DNA of 64,000 nucleotides from contig CM065179.1 in the NCBI GenBank assembly GCA_033026295.1, positions 21,445,275 through 21,509,274 on the forward strand, read 5' to 3'. The notes under the pieces are model-generated. The model ran no database searches. It saw only the letters and a list, made by a program, of their open reading frames with translations, and had not been told where the DNA came from. Positions 13,301-24,600 of the stretch are shown piece by piece; positions within the stretch are counted from its first letter, which is position 1; each line of letters opens with the position of its first letter. This stretch comes from Channa striata (Eukaryota; Chordata; Actinopteri; Anabantiformes; Channidae). Made by a program: the position numbers and the translations under genes.

Positions 13301-16300
13301 GCGTTAATGACGTGTCCAAAGGCTTTGACCTCGAAGAACCAAATTTCCCATGTTTACATACTGTATGTATTGGGTGAATAGTTGAAATGTCATTGTACGT
13401 GACCTACACAGAGATGATATTGTACCAGCTCAATGGCCCCGTATGGAGTGAACTTTATGCTGCTGCTTCAGATCAATGAAGACCCTACGCTGCTTCCATT
13501 TACACTGCTGAATGCTGCAGCACTTCCACAGCATTTCCTGTATCTCTGAGTCTCCGAGTGACTGACATTGTTTATTGGTCTGAAATGTTCTGTTCATTTG
13601 CACCATTGGGCAAAACTGTCTAATAATCAGAGTCTGAGGTTGGTATGATGACTGGTTATACGCGAATAGTTCAGTGTAGAGCAGTTTTTTCCGTCCTCAG
13701 CGATTCAGGGCCATTGTGGGCAACAAAAGAAAACAGCTCAGGGACTCACACAGCTGGAATACAGGATGTGATTTTTAAAGTTAAAGTTTTTTCTTTCATT
13801 CTTGTGATTATTTCTGTGGTCAACTTTCAATAGCACACTGGGTGAAAGGAAGTTACAAGATATGTATGTCAAAAAAAATTCCCATCTATCACATGCACTG
13901 TGGGGAATTTCGACGCCGTGTGGGAGGAGGGTCTGGACGCTATCACAGCCCAGACTACGCAGCTCTGTCCTGGTCCTTTGGACTCTGCTGGACAAATTTA
14001 CACTCCAGCAACTTAAGCCAAACTCGTCATCCAAGACAACATCGTGTCTGCCAAACACACTTATTAGATCTGATGTTAAAAGTAGCTTTTGTTAACATTA
14101 AAAGTAAAGACAATAGCCAAACAGTTACATATCAGCCTGCTCTACAGGTGTTAAATTTAAGAGTGAGAAGTGTTATAGATAAATATTATAAATAGGTAAA
14201 TGTACCACACTTGATTAAACCTGAGATGTGTAAATAAAAACGATCACTGGGACCTTTGTAAATCACTTCCACTGGCTACTCAGACAGTTTGTCATGGTTC
14301 AAATTTAAATGCACCACCATGTCATATTAAAATTATTATTAATGAGCCTAAGTGCTTGACTAACCTTATTAATCCGTAGTCCAAGCACTAATTTGACATT
14401 TCCCTGTGCACATTAAATGGAAATGGCATAACTGTACACATTTGAATGAGGAAATAGTTGTAGTAATGAAAATTAATACATTGACACATAACTGCCAGAC
14501 ACGAACACACGTGCACAATTTACTCCTTCATTTTAATTCTCTCTCCCAGGCTTTTCTCTACTTTCTCTGCGCCTCTGTGCAGAGAATGAGATTCTCGGGT
14601 ATTCTGAAAGGTCACCCCAGAGTGGTGCTTTCAAATGGCTTCTGAGTCAAAAGACATTATATAAGAGAGAGAGGGAGAGAGCAGATACAACAGGAGAGGA
14701 GAGGAAACACAAAATCCACAGGAAGAGCTTTTTAAAATAAGGGGGTCCTTGGATATTAAACACTTTCTGTTTTCTTGAAGATTTATTAAGTACCTTTTTG
14801 TGTTCATGGCAGGACTTCACTCAACTTATTAATTTAAATTAAAATCTAAATTTTCAGTTAGGACGTTTTCTAACATACAATACAATCTACAAACTGTGAT
14901 TTCAAAGATATAAGGGTGTTTATGACTCACTGGCCTTCAATCACCGAACGTCCGTCCTAACTGTACCAAACAGAGAAACTCGCAGACATGAACACAGACA
15001 TGCAACAAAGAGACATGTAACCTTTTACATATTTCTAAAGATCAACTTTTCACGGTTCACCTTGTCGTTTCACGTATATGTCTGTGGTGCTTATTCTGAC
15101 ACGTGTGATTCTGCTTTTTTGTGATGAAATACACATCAGCCTTGTCAGTCTTCTCCACTGGAAAGTAGGTTTGTGTGTGTTTGTTGCTGAGTGCCCACAG
15201 AAACTGCCCATGATCCCTCAGCCTCTTGTTATACGCTTCATCACGGTAATTGGCTATGGGTTGGAAAAAAATTGTTTGTTATCATATTCTTATTAATCTC
15301 CATAGGCAGAGCTAATAAACAATGATGTGAACAATGATCAGTGTGAGCTGTGGCAGCAGTAGGAATTTTCTGGTTTATTTGCTGCTGACTTTTTTATTGA
15401 CTCAGCCTCACATCTCACACTGCACCATGTCACTATTCGACAACATCTGCTCTAAATGATATTTTAATGATAACAAGTACTGCTCATTTTTTAGTGGGGT
15501 ACCATCATTTTAATTACTCTTTTGCTGCTTTGAGAAAAATTGTTGGAGGACTAATTATAGATACAATTTCTTTTCTCGTTTTGTCCTCCAGCCACTGATC
15601 TGTGTCACAGACCGGGGGCAAACAGATCTCTGGCCCTTAGAGCTGCCATGTGTCCATATAGGACATGGTAGACATCCAAGTGACAAACCATCTGCAGTTC
15701 TGGAGGTCACATTCGAAACTAATGATGCTAATCTGGGAATAAAAATAGAAAAAATATGTGAATATACAATGAAAATACATGTCGGTGAGAAGGTGGAGGT
15801 GGCAAAGAGGTGCCGTGAAAAATCACTGCAAGGCCTCAAAGCCAGATGTGATTTCATTTGGTAAATAATAGGCAAAGCTGCCTCTCATTGGGTGTGTCTG
15901 GAAGCAGCAGGGTAGTTAGTGAGAAGGAAGACAAATTTTCACTCGCAACGAGACGTCCATGAGCAAGACACTGAATATCACCAGCTCCGTTGGAACCGTG
16001 CAGCCCTGACCTCGCTGTGCACTGAGCTGAGTGAAGAGAGCGTTTCCCTGTGGGGCTCAAGACTGTGTCACATATCAGAATGAGAATCAGTTTCAGTGGC
16101 CAAGACATCTGCGCAAATGAATAATTTGACTGTCTGTCAAAAACCATGAAATTAGTTCAATAAAAAGAAGCAGACTGTAGAAATTAGACAGTCGAGGAAA
16201 AAGAGGGAAATGTGAGAAAGAGAGATCTTACTAAACTTTTGTTCAGGTGTTTTAAACTTGAAATTACATATTTATTACATTACATTTCTTTCTCATATAT

Positions 16301-17124
16301 TGTAATTTTTCTTCTGGTTCATTTACTTTACACCTGAAAATTAGGTTCTGAATGAAAGTCAGTTCAGCTTAAAGCAGACGGCTGCTGTCTGCAGCTCTGG
16401 AGCACAAGTACAAATTGCAGGTCATCTTTGTTTATGCTTAAAGGTAAAGTATAATCCATGACCATGTCAAAAAGTATGAAAGAAAAATCCCTTATGATCT
16501 GGAGAAAGTACATGCTTTGCTCGAAAGTTTGTGAACCGTCCATTTCTGTTTAAGTGTGAATGGGTTTTTCAAAAATGTGACTGTCCCACAAATAAAGTTT
16601 GATATGTGGTGCAGTAGAATTTCTAGTAAATTTCTAGTAATGGTTTGTCAGCCTTGTGCATCAGATTGACAGGAGCGGCCTCCTTTACGTCCTTGTGCAG
16701 CATTTCTAAAGGATTAAGCTCAGGACCTCAGGACATTCCAAAACATTCGATTTGTCCTTTGGTGTGTTTAGGGTCATTGTCTCATTTCCTGTAGAATTTG
16801 TTGGTCCAGCTCAGAATTCAAAGCTCCATCAATGATGTCAACTTGTCCTGGTCAGCAAAGCAGGTCCAGATAATGATACTAACCTTTTCCAGCCCGGTGA
16901 GCGTGAAGCTCTTCAATAAGCCACGACACACACTTCTAATTAACCCGTGTTGTCGATATCAGACTCTGATTCCTCCTCGTTAAATATTATTTTAACTACT
17001 TCACCAACTAAATGTTAATTCTTTCTCTTCTCCCAGGTTAGGATTCCCCATGATGATAATGACATGCATGATCGCCATGTGCTACCTGCTGGCCACCCAC
17101 ATCGGACTTGGATGGAACATGTAA
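1162..17124 (+). CDS. oca2: oca2 (P protein), 3' part: nine coding exons to the stop
   Basis: Spliced CDS: join 1162-1309, 1785-1842, 2017-2125, 4399-4526, 5101-5160, 5815-5919, 7838-7931, 8636-8729, 17037-17124. The first two bases finish a codon begun outside the window, then 293 residues and TAA follow. All eight visible introns are GT-AG and the phases match at every junction. OCA2 is a multi-pass melanosomal membrane protein of the ArsB/NhaD permease-like superfamily. It supports anion conductance and raises melanosome pH, which tyrosinase needs; loss causes oculocutaneous albinism type 2, and loss is known in albino cavefish. Diagnostic strings seen: ISQEDKNW, HLDLGWIAILGALW, DIQDFEIILHRVEWATLLFF, SSLIDNIPFTATM, GACLGGNGTLIGASANVV, EQHGYGFSFMEFF, LGFPMM and the end GWNM. 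The human protein also ends close to GWN, so the C terminus is complete. The N-terminal half lies left of the window. No frameshift or stop is seen. Confidence 0.98.
1785..1842 (+). CDS. oca2: oca2 exon b: cytoplasmic loop
   Basis: This 58-bp exon lies between an AG ending at 1784 and the donor gtagga at 1843. Its first base completes Arg, then it encodes QISQEDKNWEQNIQELQKK, one of the best conserved loop strings of OCA2. The preceding intron is 475 bp and the following one only 174 bp. Confidence 0.97.
2017..2125 (+). CDS. oca2: oca2 exon c: membrane segment
   Basis: The acceptor is cttttccacag and the donor gtgagt starts at 2126. It encodes HRITDKVLLVKC followed by a hydrophobic stretch (VSVLGVVIFVFFLNSF) and IPSIHLDL. 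The last base starts the Gly codon completed in the next exon. Confidence 0.97.
2126..4398 (+). other. oca2 intron c-d (2273 bp)
   Basis: Short open frames occur but none has splice-consistent or family-like content. I see no recognisable repeat. Confidence 0.7.
4399..4526 (+). CDS. oca2: oca2 exon d: membrane segments
   Basis: The acceptor is cctctcag and the donor gtataa starts at 4527. It encodes WIAILGALWLLVLADIQDF, EIILHRVEWATLLFF and AGLFVLME. This is a membrane helix, a short amphipathic re-entrant-like stretch and the start of another helix, closely matching human OCA2. Confidence 0.97.
5101..5160 (+). CDS. oca2: oca2 exon e
   Basis: This 60-bp, 20-codon phase-0 exon lies between tatttttcag and gtgagt. 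It encodes ALAQLQLIDYIGEQTAQLIK. Human OCA2 has a closely similar block ending EQTALLIK. Confidence 0.96.
5815..5919 (+). CDS. oca2: oca2 exon f: core transport motif
   Basis: This 35-codon phase-0 exon lies between ctccccgctcag and gtaaga. It encodes AVPEDQRLAIAIILVMW, VSALASSLIDNIPFTATM. The D-N-I-P-F-T-A-T string is the repeat-related core motif of the ArsB/NhaD-like permeases and is essentially identical to human. Confidence 0.97.
6431..6630 (+). repeat. SINE-like relic, family A (sense)
   Basis: It lies in the 1918-bp oca2 intron f-g. It begins CAGGAGGTGGCGTAG, has a pol III B-box-like GGTTTAATCCC (near 6470) and continues through GTGTCCTTAAACTTCAC to GTGTGAATGAATGGGT. This order matches a widespread teleost repeat with a tRNA-like head (GGTTCGATCCC) and a body ending in GTGTGAATG...AAAGCGCTTT. 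The copy is diverged. The family name is not certain. Confidence 0.55.
7838..7931 (+). CDS. oca2: oca2 exon g
   Basis: The acceptor is tgctcgcag and the donor gtaaca starts at 7932. It encodes IPVLINLSQDADVNLPV, KPLIFALAMGACLGG. The run of six G just before the donor leaves the exact end ambiguous by sequence alone. Only a cut after 7931 keeps the frame, giving GGA with the next exon. Confidence 0.95.
8636..8729 (+). CDS. oca2: oca2 exon h
   Basis: The acceptor is tttctttag and the donor gtaagc starts at 8730. Two bases complete Gly, then it encodes NGTLIGASANVVCAGIAEQ, HGYGFSFMEFF and two bases of a Lys codon. The GNGTLIGASANVV block is a signature of the family. Confidence 0.97.
8730..17036 (+). 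other. last oca2 intron (8307 bp)
   Basis: This is the largest intron of the visible gene. Apart from a Tc1/mariner relic at about 16509-16940, I recognise no coding exon, RNA gene or repeat in it. Open frames up to 156 codons (for example 12837-13307) have no family resemblance. Confidence 0.6.
16509..16940 (-). mobile_element. Tc1/mariner DNA transposon relic
   Basis: The transposase strand is the - strand. At 16761-16781 (complement) the codons read DNDPKHT, the Tc1-family transposase string that contains a catalytic Asp. The surrounding blocks follow fish Tc1 elements in order: a terminal string GAAAGTTTGTGAACC near 16522, CATTCCAAAACATTCGATTT near 16734, TCAGAATTCAAAGCTCCATC near 16811, and ACCTTTTCCAGCCCGGTGAG near 16882. 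Internal deletions have joined distant parts, and several stops break the frame, so it is dead. It lies in antisense to oca2 and ends about 100 bp before the final acceptor. Confidence 0.8.
17037..17124 (+). CDS. oca2: oca2 last coding exon
   Basis: The acceptor is ctcttctcccag. The first base completes Lys, then it encodes LGFPMMIMTCMIAMC, YLLATHIGLGWNM and TAA at 17122-17124. This is the final membrane helix and the very short C-terminal tail. The preceding intron is 8307 bp, far longer than any other here, and carries a Tc1 relic ending roughly 100 bp before this exon. Confidence 0.97.
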
Positions 17125-17724
17125 ATCCGTGTCTGGAGCCGAAGACGCTCTGCGACTCTGCGTGCGTGCGAGTGCATGTGTGCATCCGACCGCTCCTCCA
17201 GGCATTTAGCTCACTGTAACATAATGTGTAACCTGGTCAGCTGGTCAGGTTACAAGCGCTGTATGAAGAATTGCAGTCATATCTTTCAAAGTAAGTGTGT
17301 AAACGTTTTCTCTGAGTAAAGTGGGACCAGAATTTACAGGAGCGCTGGCCAAAAACCCAAACCAAGGTCCTGCTCCATAGTGGGGACACGGTGCTACTGC
17401 CTCAGTGGGATTAACAGGCGTACGTGAATTCATCGCCTCTGATATCAGCCTGGAAATCCATGTGGTCTGTTTACAAAAAGCAACTCGTTCCTCTAAACAT
17501 GTCTTGCATTGATTTGCTTCCAGAGACTTCGTCTAGGGCAATCATTTCGCCCCTGCTATACTTGTGTCGCAATTGTAAAGGAATTTTAAGACCCAGAGAA
17601 AGGGATTTTATAACGGTTTGTGTCTGATATTTCATTGCTAGACTCCCAAATTTCGATGCCCTGTATCTGAGTCTTCCCAAAAAAAAAAAAACATAAAAAA
17701 AGACCACACTTTAAATTGGAAAAT

Positions 17725-17730
17725 AATAAA
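17725..17730 (+). other. alternative oca2 polyadenylation signal
   Basis: AATAAA lies about 600 bp after the oca2 stop. It could give a shorter transcript. No clear GT-rich element follows at once. Confidence 0.35.
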
Positions 17731-17960
17731 AGACTAGATAAAATGGTATTGGTAGTGGTACTGTAGGAGGAGTAGTACTGGCCACATATTGATCCCATGT
17801 AAATTGAGTTTAGTTCAGTTCACAGTTTGGTAGAAAAGCTGAAATCCTGCAAACAGTCTGACATGTCATAGACAACAGCTTCTTACCTTGTCCGCTCCAA
17901 ATTACACCCTGTATTTATTGTACAGCTCAACAGTCTGAACGGATGGAGATCAACTTGAAC

Positions 17961-17966
17961 AATAAA
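17961..17966 (+). other. candidate oca2 polyadenylation signal
   Basis: AATAAA lies about 840 bp after the stop, with a T/G-rich stretch 20-40 bases downstream. It is the better of the two candidates. Confidence 0.55.
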
Positions 17967-19037
17967 AATTGTGACGTTACTGGATTTTCTTTGTCTCCGT
18001 TTGATCGTTGTTCAGTAAAGATCAACTCCATTCATTTCTGTCAAGGCCACGGAAACACCTGCATCATTGTCTGTGGCTGTAGAGGCGCAGAGAAAATAAC
18101 CCACGGGGTGTAAATGGGGGACTGATGATGTCATCAGTGTTACCTCAGATTCAGAATCCAGCAAACTGTGATAATGGAGTTTAAGCAAAGCCTTCCTTCA
18201 CCAGGAAGTCTAATGAAAGACGCAGTTGTGTTGGATTATGGAAAATGTAGAAACCTGGAGGTCAACCCATCAGAGGGTTAATAACAACCTCTGGTGCACT
18301 GATTTTTTTTTACCATTTTTCAACACACACTTTGCTCACAGTTCTGCCGGTTTTTGATACTGTAACATTGTTTCCGTAGTTAATCTGGCAATAACTCGAC
18401 TGAAGCATCTTTTGCTGGAACAAAGCTCTGCAGCAGCTGTGTGATGCACAACACATTTGAACTTCAATCAACTACAAAATCCCCTTGTGTTGTGATTGTC
18501 ACACTGAACTAATTTGAACAGGATAAACTCCCGCTGTTATCTTACTGTATTGACAGTGTCACTCTTGCTTCTGCTGCACTTTTAAATTTTGGGCTTTTTG
18601 AATATGTTCAGATACTATGATAAAACTATTACTGGTACAGTGTCTGTAATAAGTGAGGGTGGATTTCATCATAGACTGAATAAACAGCTTGTGCACTGAG
18701 AAAACAAACCAATCTGTGATAACGGAGGCCAGTACACACACAGTCTGTAGTCAGTTTTGCACTTTATTAATACTTGTTATCTTTGCTGTGAATGACGGAT
18801 TAGCCTGATATATGATATTTGCTGTAATTTCATTGAAGTCCACCTTCGTACTCACATAACTTCAACTACACTCCACTTGCTGGTGCAGACTCCACCAACG
18901 GGAGGATATGTTTGCCGCTTCTACACAAAGGATTCCTGCACTTTGCTGTGTTTTCTCTGCCGTTGTCCTGTTAAATGAGTCAGGCTCCGGGCCAACACAG
19001 ACTGATGTGGTATGTACATTGAACCCCAGGGACCACA

Positions 19038-19264
19038 TGTAGCGGTCTCAAGATTGTTCGAAGAAATCTCAACACACCAGTACTGTGGATTCAGACTTTA
19101 TTCTGCAACAGAGTAGTATGGGGGGGTCAGTGCACACGCAGACAGACTCTCTCCTCCGTTTCCTTACCACTCACGGTGTCGCGCACCATGTCTCAGGAAT
19201 TAGCTGGACGCTGCATGTGCGTCTGTGACGCGTCACACTATTTAGGGTCCCCCTTACTACAACA
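19038..19264 (-). mobile_element. solo LTR-like element
   Basis: Read on the - strand, the 227-bp unit starts TGTTGTAGTAAGGGGGACCC and ends GACCGCTACA, so it has the TG...CA ends of retroviral-type LTRs. It holds an AATAAA (19097-19102, complement) about 60 bases before its end, as an R-U5 junction would. It also holds a GC-rich middle unlike the AT-rich surroundings. I see no matching target duplication in the immediate flanks (CCACA versus ATAGG). No internal gag/pol sequence flanks it, so it is a solo LTR if the call is right. Confidence 0.4.
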
Positions 19265-19297
19265 ATAGGTAGGAACTATATACTTATATATAAAAGA

Positions 19298-19340
19298 AAA
19301 TATATACTTCAATTTAAACAGTAAATTGAAGTATATATTT
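19298..19340. repeat. perfect 19-bp inverted repeat (hairpin)
   Basis: The left arm AAATATATACTTCAATTTA (19298-19316) and right arm TAAATTGAAGTATATATTT (19322-19340) are exact reverse complements, separated by the five bases AACAG. It begins 34 bp after the LTR-like element. Confidence 0.95.
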
Positions 19341-20256
19341 CACAGTAACTGAAATATTCAAGTTTTGAGAATGTTCATAATAAATAAAAAAAAAGAGGAC
19401 TTGGCTCAGCTACACACAGCAGCCCAACATTTCACTGATAATAAATTAGTTATGCTCGTTGTTGTCATTACACACCCGTGCTCTGGATCACAGTCATAAT
19501 TAGCAGACGCTTAATTAAAGACACTTGAGAGTTCTGCATCGCTGTACATCATTAATACATTGAATGTTCCAGGATCCAGAGTCATTTATGTCTGCAGACG
19601 TTTTCTTCAGCACATTCAATTTAAATGTCATATTTCAACCACTGGCCTAGAACCATTTGGTCTAGAACGGGGATTTCAGTGATATTGCAGTGTGAAAAGT
19701 TCAAGTACTTTTCCGCACTTCATCTGGGATCTTTTTTAAGAGATTTCCCAACCTTTATCCAGTGAGACGCTTTGCATTTTCATTATCACCATCAGAATCC
19801 GAAAGAGAGTAATAATTTTTTTATTAATCAGATTTATTTTGAGTTGTATGTTTCTGTTCATTTTAATGAAATGAAAAAAACGTGCCCAGAGCCAATAGCA
19901 GAATGCAATGGGGCAGCGTTGTTACCGGGAGGGACGGTGAGCTCACACATTCCCAGCTGGCCTTGGTGTTTAGTCCTGGAGGTGACAGCATGTACAGCAT
20001 CACGTATATCGATGCCAAATAATCTTCCTTTTTTGATCCTCTGTGTTAAATACGAGGTATATCAGCAAACGTGAGAACTTCAAATGATTGTCTGGAATTT
20101 TCAATGATTTCAAAGCAAACATTTGGGCATTATTTTTCATTTGGATAATTTTTTTTTAACGTTCTTTGTGTTAATTTCGAACTCCCCATATGACAGCGGG
20201 TTTGACAGTAAATATTAACAGAACAAACTCTTTCAAGCAAAGTGCTCGTCTGGTGA

Positions 20257-20280
20257 TATTCAACATTCTAATGTTGAATA
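20257..20280. repeat. 11-bp inverted repeat with 2-base loop
   Basis: TATTCAACATT (20257-20267) and AATGTTGAATA (20270-20280) are exact reverse complements around CT. Confidence 0.9.
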
Positions 20281-21424
20281 ACAATACGTCTACTGTACCA
20301 ACAACTTTAATCAGTTCGTCTAAGTCCTGATTCAAACAGTGAACCACTGAGTCACTGCATGACACACTCCTCGTACCACCGGGGGCTGCGTGTCATTTTG
20401 ACTCAGGCCCGATCTTGATGTAGTAAATAGGCCTACTCACCATAACACTTAATGTGTATTAATGCAGGGCTGAAAAAAGATCCTAACGGAATCACGTCTC
20501 TTGGAAGGGAACTAAAAACAGCGTCTGCTGCAAATCTTTTAGCCATTTTTGACTGACACCAACCCCGGATGTTGGCTGTTGATGATCACTGACTGTCACA
20601 TGGCTGCAGAGGTTTGTTAAGCTCACCGTCTGTGTCTGTGTGACATAAACCTGTAAAATTCAACGCCACTCGGCTCCTGCTGCCTCGTTTGCTTTGCTCT
20701 TTGCATAACTGCTGACATTTTGTTGGAGCTGAAGTTAATCCAGCAGCTCTGTGAGCCATTTATCTGCTCTTCAGTTTGGCCGTGCTCCAAGAAACTTGCA
20801 AAGAGTCAATCTGTGTTTTCAGGAATCAACAAAGACTCAAATCAATAACAATGATGTTCTTTTTTTTTCTTCAAATTTTAGAGTTGAAGAGCTAAAATTG
20901 TGGCGGCGGTGGGGGGCGGGGGGTGTAGTCCCTTCAGATTCAACTTTACAATCCAGACTTCAAAAATCCTGAACAGAAATGTGCCAAGTTGATGGTTGGA
21001 CAGTTTTCTCCCTGTGAAACACGCCACTTGTGCCATGCTGGACTGAATTAACGGCTTGTGTGGTCAGAAAACAAACGCACTTGTGCACACACAGCGTCTG
21101 TGACACGGCCCCGTCTGCCGGGCCTGGCCGATGGATAAACCCTCTAACTCAGTTATTGATATGTGTTGTTTTTTAGTTGTTCTCATTCGAATAAACCTCA
21201 GGCTACTGACGTATTTTAGAACAGTCTGCGTACAGTACGATAAAAGGAGACACAGCATGTATCACTATCTGTTTGTCACAGGTGAAACTAACAACCCTGA
21301 TACGACGCTGGTCCTGCTGTTCCTGCTCCCTACAAGAACGGGACATACCGCTTCAATAAAGGAGCCATTATTAATGTTACTACCTCCTAATGCCATAAAA
21401 AATGGTGAATGCTCTTCACATTCA

Positions 21425-21634
21425 CTGTGCTTTTCTTCCTTATGGCCCCAAAGCACTTTACAGAGGTGCTTCTCATTTACACACACCTTGCATGAGGATG
21501 GAGATGCGAAGAAAGGTGCCAACCTGGGGCTCTCCATGTCTTGTCCATGGACAATTTGACATATGAGCCAGATATTGAACTGCTGACTGAATGATTGGCA
21601 CGCAGCTGTTCTAGTTTCTGAACCACAGCCGCTC
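21425..21634 (-). repeat. SINE-like relic, family A (antisense)
   Basis: On the + strand it reads CCAAAGCACTTTACA, then CTTGCATGAGGATGG, AAAGGTGCCAACCTGG, GTCTTGTCCATGGACAATTTG and CCACAGCCGCTC. This is the reverse complement, in the right order, of the same teleost family found at 6431-6630. It is ancient and diverged. Confidence 0.6.
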
Positions 21635-24600
21635 TTTTCCATAAGGTCTAATCTGGTGTAGCTGTGGCCCTTCACTCCATGTGGAGATTTCCTCTTAACA
21701 CCTACCTACTCTACCTGAAGATGGGGAATAAGGTGAATTAAGGTAATTAGGCATAGAACCAAAGAATCTGTCGTTTGTCATCCCTCGATTCAACTTTATC
21801 TGCTGTTTTAAAAATACACCTGCAACAACTAGGATTATTAATTTTGGTGTAATAATGGACATCTGCAGCTTAATAAGATTTCACATTCCTTATTGGCCAC
21901 TTTTTTCAGACAGAAGGTGGTAGGAAAAGAGATCACCGGTCATGCACATAATTAGGCCAGACTGTGGTGTCTGTTTATAGCTGAACACGTCGTATTGTGG
22001 TTATTCGTGGCATTATTGTTCCTCTGACCATCCAAACTAATTAATTACACTACTTCAATAAGAGTTCATTCGATTCTCTCCAAGAAGTCTCCTCTATCCA
22101 CGGCTAATGCTCTTATTCATCAAGATGGGATTAAATGTGCGCTGCCCTCTGTAATTAAGAAGTGGAGTGAGGGAGCTTAGGAGGATTCACTTTAAAGAAA
22201 AAAAAGCTGCACTCTCCTGTTACAAGACAAAGTAATTAGATATAGACCGAAATAAACACTCCAGTCTTTGATCACGCCAACACCGAGGACGGACCTCATT
22301 AAAGGTTTGATTTAGTCTGGGAGGTAAAATGACACTGTGTATATATGAAAATGCACGCAGCGGAACTGTGTTTGTGCGATGTTTGATGATGTTTGAAGGC
22401 TGAAACGTGACATTTCACAATATGGTAAAAACGGACAAAAGCTGCTTAGAGTTGAAAGAAAGAGAACAAATAAGTGAGTGCGCAGCCGTGCATGGATAAT
22501 GGTGCACTTCTGGCTAAAGTTAGAAGGCAGGTTTCACAAATGCATCATGTTGAGCTGAACAAGCTGCCCAGTGATTCAGAATGCTGCTTTTTACCGGTTT
22601 TCAGTGGAACATGGGGCATGTGGGAAACATTTGAAACTAACAGCACGAGTTTGCAGTACGTCGACTTCTCCGAGCAGGTCCTCAGTCCTGCAGGTTAACT
22701 GGACCTGCTTGAGGTTCTTGAAAACGCTTCCAGCTCATCTAAAAGACTCTAACTGACTGGTGGAGTCCCAGGATTTAAGAGAAATGCCGGGATTTCTGTG
22801 AATCGCACGTACTTAACATGCAGAGACATCTCATTTATGTAATTCTGTACAACACAGAGAGAAAAAACACGATCACAGATTTGTGCCGTACGTTGGTGGA
22901 GGGTCCGAGAAACTCAGGAGCACCTTCAACAGACACTGGATCTCTGTACACTCCAAACCCAACAACACACTGAGGATGAACTTTAACCATCCCAAGGACA
23001 AAACACAAAAATAATGTCACTTGTTCTGCTCATTTCTAGAACAAATGTAAGGATTAGAAAAGCTGAATCAGTGAGGCAGAGAACTTATCGCAAATGATTT
23101 GGTTTCCTCTGAGGCTCACTTAAAACTAACATCACCAGTGTGGAGACTAATGTCGGCATTACTGCAGTTATAGATGCTTTTTTATATTCCTGACAGAGTC
23201 TGGTAAAAGGAAGCAAGTTGATTACCAGCACAATAACAATCCCACGCTCTGTGCAGCTTTGCTGTTGTGGTGGGAGGGTGTAATCCTGCAGGTTGCTGTG
23301 AAAAGGTTTTCAATCTCATCGACAAAGCCCGTTGAGATTGTGACTTTGTTGCAAAACAGCAGATTGACGACGGACAACAGGCTCATTTCACATCAGAATG
23401 TTTTTTTTTTGCTTTAGGTTTTATAGGTTTTATTGATTGTTACCCCATAGAGACAAGTCAACTCATCTGCCAAAGTGATTACAAAATATGCGAAAAAAAA
23501 GTTATTGTATTATGGTTTTGGATTTCTCATGACATGACAGGAGCAATGTTATCAATTGATGAGCCACAGTTGTTATCAGACACTATGGCTTCTGTTTTCA
23601 TTGTAATTCCCATTACAAAAAAATTCTAAACATCAATAAAAGGTTGGATCCACATGCTAACAACAAGGTCTGTATATCATCTCCATACACACTATCCAAG
23701 TGGCTTCTTTGCCATGGCTTTCTCACATGAACCCTTAAATGCATGAGAGTTGTTAATTGTCCATCATCAATGTGACAAAATTATTACATCATACAAGCTG
23801 GATTTTATGGGAAAGTGAAATAAATGTAAGGAAAGAAATGAATGTACAGTTTATCATGTGTTTGAGGGCAGAGAGCAATAACTGCAATACTCAGAAACGG
23901 AGGTTCCTGGAGTAAAATAAGTGCCAGGGCCTGTCATGAGCCAAGCTCTGGTCAGCTGTTCGCTCATCATTCACTGAAAAAGGTCGAATGGAAGCACATG
24001 ACTCTTGGTTAAACACGCTTGTCTTTAAACAGGTTGACTTCACATTTACCCGTATCTGTACAGTCAGCTGTAGCCCAGCTGCAAACCCAGTTTAAATGCT
24101 GTAACTGTCTAGACACACTGTATGTGTAATATGGCTAGACATTAGAAAACAAAAGAAAACATAGAAACTTTGTTTGCGGGAGCAGTTACAGGTTAAGTGC
24201 TTCTGCACGACCGCTGGGTGCATTGATTGAGCTCGACGTGAAGCCGCCTGCCACAGAGGGTCAGAACGCTGCAGGGATTCATTCCAGTGAAACGTTAAAG
24301 CAGCTGCTTGCGCTGATTAGCAACTTTAAACAGACAGGAAGCAGTAATCAAACAGATCACCCAGCGAACCGCGTGGCTCTCAGGCCTCGGAGGCACGAGG
24401 CGTCACTCTCCTGATGCACACTGAATGGCGCTTCGCTCACCGCTATGTTGTAGTTACTCGTGGTAATTATCTGTCACGGCGCAAACCATTCAAACAGGAG
24501 CCATCAAAAGACTATTGTTTCCTTTTCAAAGTAAAAGCTACAGCGTCTCTTCCTGGCTGAACCACAGTCTTGATCGCAGCTGATCAAAACTTACTGGCCT

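Larger units (their letters stand above)
17125..17985 (+). other. oca2: oca2 3' UTR (predicted)
   Basis: This sequence follows the stop. Two canonical AATAAA hexamers are seen, at 17725-17730 and 17961-17966. The second is followed by a T/G-rich stretch from about 17985, typical of a cleavage site. The end is therefore placed near 17985 by inference. A poly-A run lies at about 17680-17692. Confidence 0.6.

Noticed and set aside
12837..13307. 156-codon open frame in the last oca2 intron
   Set aside because: No recognised domain; it lies within an intron between well-defined exons. Most likely chance.
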